Assembly: GCA_963741315.1 (NCBI GenBank)
Contig: CAVUHK010000003.1
Location: forward strand, 253,535-317,534
Direction: 5' to 3'
Source: PALSA-1003 sp963741315
GTDB taxonomy: Bacteria > Pseudomonadota > Gammaproteobacteria > Burkholderiales > Casimicrobiaceae
Length of the DNA stretch: 64,000 bases
The notes beneath the pieces were generated by a model. It worked only from the letters and a program-made list of their open reading frames with translations. It was not told the origin of the DNA and searched no databases. The stretch's first letter is position 1. Every line of letters begins with the position of its first letter. Position numbers and translations under genes: made by a program. Of the stretch, positions 61,157 to 64,000 are shown in pieces.

Positions 61157-61696
61157 CTATAGAGCACGTACGCGGGTGCGCTCCGCTTCTCCCGCCACTT
61201 CCGCCGCGACTGATGATATTTCGCTGCGGTCGAAGCCAAGATCGCGCAATGTGCGATCATCGAGTTGCGAAAGTGCGTCGTAGATTGTCCCCGCGTGCCA
61301 ACGTTGCTCGTAGCGGGCGTACACTCGGCGCACCATTGTCACGGCAGCCCGGACCACGGCGGAAATAGTCCCGCCGAGGACGAACGCGCGATGAGCGCGA
61401 GCGGTGTGATATAGCTCGTAACTCGTCGATTTCGCGGAATCTGCCGTAGCGGTGATCGCGAGATCGCCAAATCCGTTTGAAACTAGCGCATGCTGCGTCC
61501 ACGGCTCGGCATCGACATCTGCGTCGAAGATCGCCGGATCGTTATCGGCGGACCCGTGCCATACGCTGATCGACGGGGTGTCGCCGCAGGTGCCGACATT
61601 GCAAGGCGCAACCTCTTCAGGTGCAGCCAAGATTGCCGAATCCCTCGATTTGCGCACGGGTATCCCCATTGGGGCGAGTGGCGTGTCGTAAGGCAT
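61157..61696 (-). CDS. DUF1127-domain protein with a long N-terminal extension
   Basis: 179 residues. The last 45 (YEQRWHAGTIYDALSQLDDR, then TLRDLGFDRSEISSVAAEV) are the DUF1127/YjiS-like domain, found in tiny stress-related or RNA-associated proteins of 45-75 residues. The first 130 residues are unlike that family, contain many Asp/Ala and a hydrophobic stretch (FVLGGTISAVVRAAVTMV), and look like an added domain. Function unknown. Confidence 0.7.
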   Translation of the reverse strand: MPYDTPLAPMGIPVRKSRDSAILAAPEEVAPCNVGTCGDTPSISVWHGSADNDPAIFDADVDAEPWTQHALVSNGFGDLAITATADSAKSTSYELYHTARAHRAFVLGGTISAVVRAAVTMVRRVYARYEQRWHAGTIYDALSQLDDRTLRDLGFDRSEISSVAAEVAGEAERTRVRAL

Positions 61697-61777
61697 GTTT
61701 TGCTCCTTCGTAAGGCTGCTGCTGTGTCAAACGTCGCGCTTGCATCCGGAAATAGAGTAGGTCGATGGAACTTTCGC

Positions 61778-62209
61778 TCATGCGCGAAGCGCTACTAGAA
61801 CGCCCATCGAAGCGACGCACACGACCTGCGCTAAATACAGGCCGAAGCGAAGTGCGGCGACGTGTTCGGTCTGTGGACGCGTGATGTGGACGAGCGACTG
61901 TCCGATGCGGGCGGCGAGGAACGTGATGGCTAAGATATCGATATCGCGCCCGCCGACCCCTGCCAGGGCCGCGGCCAGCGCGACCGCGGCGTAGACCGGC
62001 AGATTCTCGACGCAATTCATGTGCGCGCGCATTGCCCGCTGATACCACTCACTTCCCTGCGTCGCGTCGGCGCGCCACTCAGCCATCGTTGCATGTCCGG
62101 CAAGGATTCGTGACCAACGGTAGACCCCGATGCCGCCCATCAGCACCGCGAGTGTCCAGGCAGCGAATCCGAGCATCACCCAGAGGGGGATCGTCATCGA
62201 TTGAGTCAT
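61778..62209 (-). CDS. MAPEG family membrane protein
   Basis: 143 residues with four hydrophobic segments (LWVMLGFAAWTLAVLMGGIG; ENLPVYAAVALAAALAGVGG). The Arg/Asn/Glu motif RAHMNCVENLPVYAA is the MAPEG signature (membrane-associated eicosanoid/glutathione metabolism). Start ATG complement 62207-62209. Between a DUF1127 gene and a hydrolase, all minus strand. Confidence 0.87.
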   Translation of the reverse strand: MTQSMTIPLWVMLGFAAWTLAVLMGGIGVYRWSRILAGHATMAEWRADATQGSEWYQRAMRAHMNCVENLPVYAAVALAAALAGVGGRDIDILAITFLAARIGQSLVHITRPQTEHVAALRFGLYLAQVVCVASMGVLVALRA

Positions 62210-62221
62210 CGGAAGTCTCCA

Positions 62222-63055
62222 TCAGGCCGCGAGTTCGCGCGCAACGGTGCTCGGCGCGCCTGTGTGTTCCCGCACGAACCGAGCGAATTGCTGCGTGACG
62301 ACGCTCTGGTGGGTGATCGGCCCCATATGCCCCATCGCCGGCATCGTGCAGAACGTCGCGTTCGGCAATACGAAGCGCAGGAGTTCCCCGATACGCCGAA
62401 TGGGTGCGCGCACTTCGCTTCCGGACAGCACGAGCACCGGCATGCGCAAGGAACGATAATCGGAAAGCCGTGGGGCCTCGATCGCGAGGGCTGCGAATTG
62501 CGCTGCGATGACACCCATTGACTTCATGACGCCGGCTTGCTGGCTGAAGGACAGTCCGAGCCACGCACCGCCGCCTCCCCAGTAATCGACGAAGCGGGCA
62601 GCTGCGCCATCGGCGTTACCGGACCGCAATTGGCGGCGCAAGTTGCTTGCAAGCTCGATGATTTCGGACGCGGGGCGCCCCCGGCCGTTAAAATCGAATA
62701 GCAGTCGAAACACGACGGGCTCGTAGACGGCGACGCTCGCAACGCTGTCGGAATGGCAGAGCGCTACACTCAATGCCACCGCGCCGCCATACGAGTGGCC
62801 GACCAGATGGACGCCTCCAGGAACACCTCTGGCAAGGCGGCCGATTCGAGCGACGTCGGCGGCGAAGATATCTTCGTCAGGGCCGTGCCACGCCGGCCCC
62901 GTGCCATGACCATGGAAATCAGGCGTCAGCAATTGAAAGTCGTGTGCTAGGTGCGCGCGCAGCGGAGCCCACTGCCCACCGGTGCTTCCACTCGAGTGCA
63001 GGCAAATGACCGTTGCCTGACTCATCTCGGGACGTTGCACATATTTTGTATCCAT
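62222..63055 (-). CDS. Alpha/beta hydrolase
   Basis: 277 residues. ICLHSSGSTGGQWAPLRAHL, elbow HLVGHSYGGAVALSVAL (catalytic Ser), Asp possibly in VLVLSGSEVRAPIR and His in MGHMGPITH. Start ATG complement 63053-63055 with GGAG 6 bases upstream. Lies 55 bases downstream of the methyltransferase gene on the same strand. Confidence 0.85.
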   Translation of the reverse strand: MDTKYVQRPEMSQATVICLHSSGSTGGQWAPLRAHLAHDFQLLTPDFHGHGTGPAWHGPDEDIFAADVARIGRLARGVPGGVHLVGHSYGGAVALSVALCHSDSVASVAVYEPVVFRLLFDFNGRGRPASEIIELASNLRRQLRSGNADGAAARFVDYWGGGGAWLGLSFSQQAGVMKSMGVIAAQFAALAIEAPRLSDYRSLRMPVLVLSGSEVRAPIRRIGELLRFVLPNATFCTMPAMGHMGPITHQSVVTQQFARFVREHTGAPSTVARELAA

Positions 63056-63109
63056 CACATTCTCCACAGTTTGTTGCGCGATTATTCAGCGCTCCGTTGG
63101 CTTGATTTG

Positions 63110-63896
63110 CTACTTGTGCGCGATAAAGTTGACCGCTTGGACGTGCAGGTCACCCGCCACCTTGACCTCTGCCGAGGTGTCCCGAAAGCAGTTGAAGTGT
63201 TCTGTGATTTGCGGATCGTGTAGCCCTGACGCGAGTGCAATCTCCGCAAGCTCCGCCTCCGGCAGCGCGCCGGCGATGCATGCCGCCCACAGGTCCGGGA
63301 TTGTTGCGAACCTCGTACTTCAGTTCGCGCTGAACCACGACGTCGGCGAGATACAGCCGACCACCCGGACGCAGCACCCGCTGGATCTCGGCGAACACCT
63401 GGGATTTGTCGGGTGCGAGGTTGACGACGCCGTTTGAAATCACGACGTCGACGCTCTCGTCGTCCACCGGCAATTGTTCGAAAAACCCCGCCCGGATCGT
63501 GACGATCCCACCCAGGCCGGCTACGGTCGCCGCGTGGGTTGCGACATGTCGCATGGTGGGTGTCATGTCGACGCCGATGGCGTGACCACCCGGCCCGACG
63601 CGTCGAGCTGCCAGCAGCAGGTCCATGCCTGCGCCGCAGGCGTGGTCAAGGACGGTCTCGCCCGGATGGATTGGCCCGACGCGCAGCGGATTGCCGACAC
63701 CGGCAAAACGCGCCGTGCACGCGTCGGGCAACAGCGCGAGCTCGTCGGCGTCGTAGCGAAGGTATTCGACTGCATAGCGCGGGCCGCGGTGAAAGTGAAA
63801 ATCGCCACTGGGATCGCGCGCGACACGATCGTAGGTCGCAAGCACCTGTGCGCGCAGTCCGGCAACGTCGAATCCGATGGGACATGTTGCTGCCAT
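63110..63896 (-). pseudogene. SAM-dependent methyltransferase, ArsM/UbiE-like, frameshifted
   Basis: SAM-binding region VLDHACGAGMDLLLAARRVG, GVDMTPTMRHVATHAA and VISNGVVNLAPDKSQVFAEI resemble arsenite methyltransferases, but the ArsM SNC motif reads SNG here. An extra base at about 63295 (plus strand GGTCCGGGA, expected GGTCGGGA) shifts the frame after VRNNP; correcting it gives WAACIAGALPEAELAEIALA and an ending VQAVNFIAHK with TAG at 63110-63112. Likely a sequence error. Confidence 0.78.
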
Positions 63897-63927
63897 GATT
63901 AGGTCTCCTGGTTTATTGACGGGCCGG

Positions 63928-64000
63928 TCAGGCCATGATCAGCGCGAGCGCGGCGCCGATTCGCTCGCCTTGCGCTGGCGTGATCATCCCGTTCAGCAAC
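63928..64000 (-). CDS. C-terminal fragment of an unidentified gene
   Basis: The window edge cuts this gene; the last 23 residues read LLNGMITPAQGERIGAALAL-IMA and stop at TGA (complement 63928-63930). It is 31 bases upstream of the methyltransferase start on the same strand. The fragment is too short to identify. Confidence 0.5.
   Translation of the reverse strand, partial: LLNGMITPAQGERIGAALALIMA

Overview
The window looks like a high-GC chromosomal segment from a betaproteobacterium. The clearest sign is the syntenic block tpiA-secG-tRNA-Leu(GAG)-nuoABCDEFGHIJKLMN. Three-gene glycolate oxidase (glcDEF), three-gene lactate oxidase (lutABC), dispersed VIPAKAGIQ-type and MSPxGR-type intergenic repeats and a CpxP/Spy-like two-component locus fit the same group. 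I cannot fix the genus. I see no rRNA, CRISPR array, phage or transposase gene.

Layout. 1-6.9 kb: AstE/aspartoacylase-like gene (cut by the window edge) and argE on the minus strand, a secreted sorbosone-dehydrogenase-like protein, a small Pro/Tyr-rich exported protein, a dipeptide-type substrate-binding protein with an aldehyde dehydrogenase behind it, and an unknown 164-residue protein. 7.0-14.7 kb: tightly packed glcD, D-lactate dehydrogenase, GST, glcE, glcF, thioesterase, ispD, ispF. 14.7-17.8 kb: EnvZ/OmpR-type pair facing a Spy-like periplasmic gene, then a probable unannotated small RNA with its own promoter and terminator. 17.8-20.8 kb: NarL-type regulator with a hybrid histidine kinase, and a small membrane protein. 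21.1-26.0 kb: four-gene peptide ABC transporter plus N-formylglutamate amidohydrolase. 26.1-42.6 kb: tpiA, secG, tRNA-Leu and the complete complex I operon, with a cupin gene wedged between nuoD and nuoE and a 144-bp insertion that duplicates the start of nuoD. 42.7-46.7 kb: lutA, lutB, an aminotransferase and lutC. 46.7-49.5 kb: two overlapping ion-transporter-superfamily antiporters on the minus strand. 49.7-53.7 kb: a 1332-residue seven-PAS GGDEF-EAL protein. 53.8-59.7 kb: amine oxidase, hydrolase, family-5 uracil-DNA glycosylase, uvrC, pgsA, tRNA-Asn(GUU). 59.9-64.0 kb: an all-minus accessory-looking run (orphan ABC_sub_bind protein, DUF1127 protein, MAPEG protein, hydrolase, ArsM-like methyltransferase, partial gene).

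The metabolic theme is oxidation of small organic acids feeding electrons to quinone: glycolate (GlcDEF), D-lactate (FAD enzyme at 8.5 kb), L-lactate (LutABC), NADH (complex I), with peptide and formylglutamate salvage as carbon and nitrogen input. Several genes carry single-base insertions (ispF, the uracil-DNA glycosylase twice, the methyltransferase) and the start of the first ABC ATPase carries two extra bases. Because ispF is normally essential, at least some of these are probably sequence errors.

Most notable observations: (1) an intercistronic repeat family that sits exactly between a stop codon and the next start in several operons; (2) the nuoD head duplication with back-to-back perfect hairpins and an inverted copy of the nuoD start; (3) a structured small-RNA candidate at 17.6 kb; (4) an FNR-type box placed at about -41.5 of a pgsA promoter; (5) the cupin gene in the nuo operon and the aminotransferase in the lut operon.
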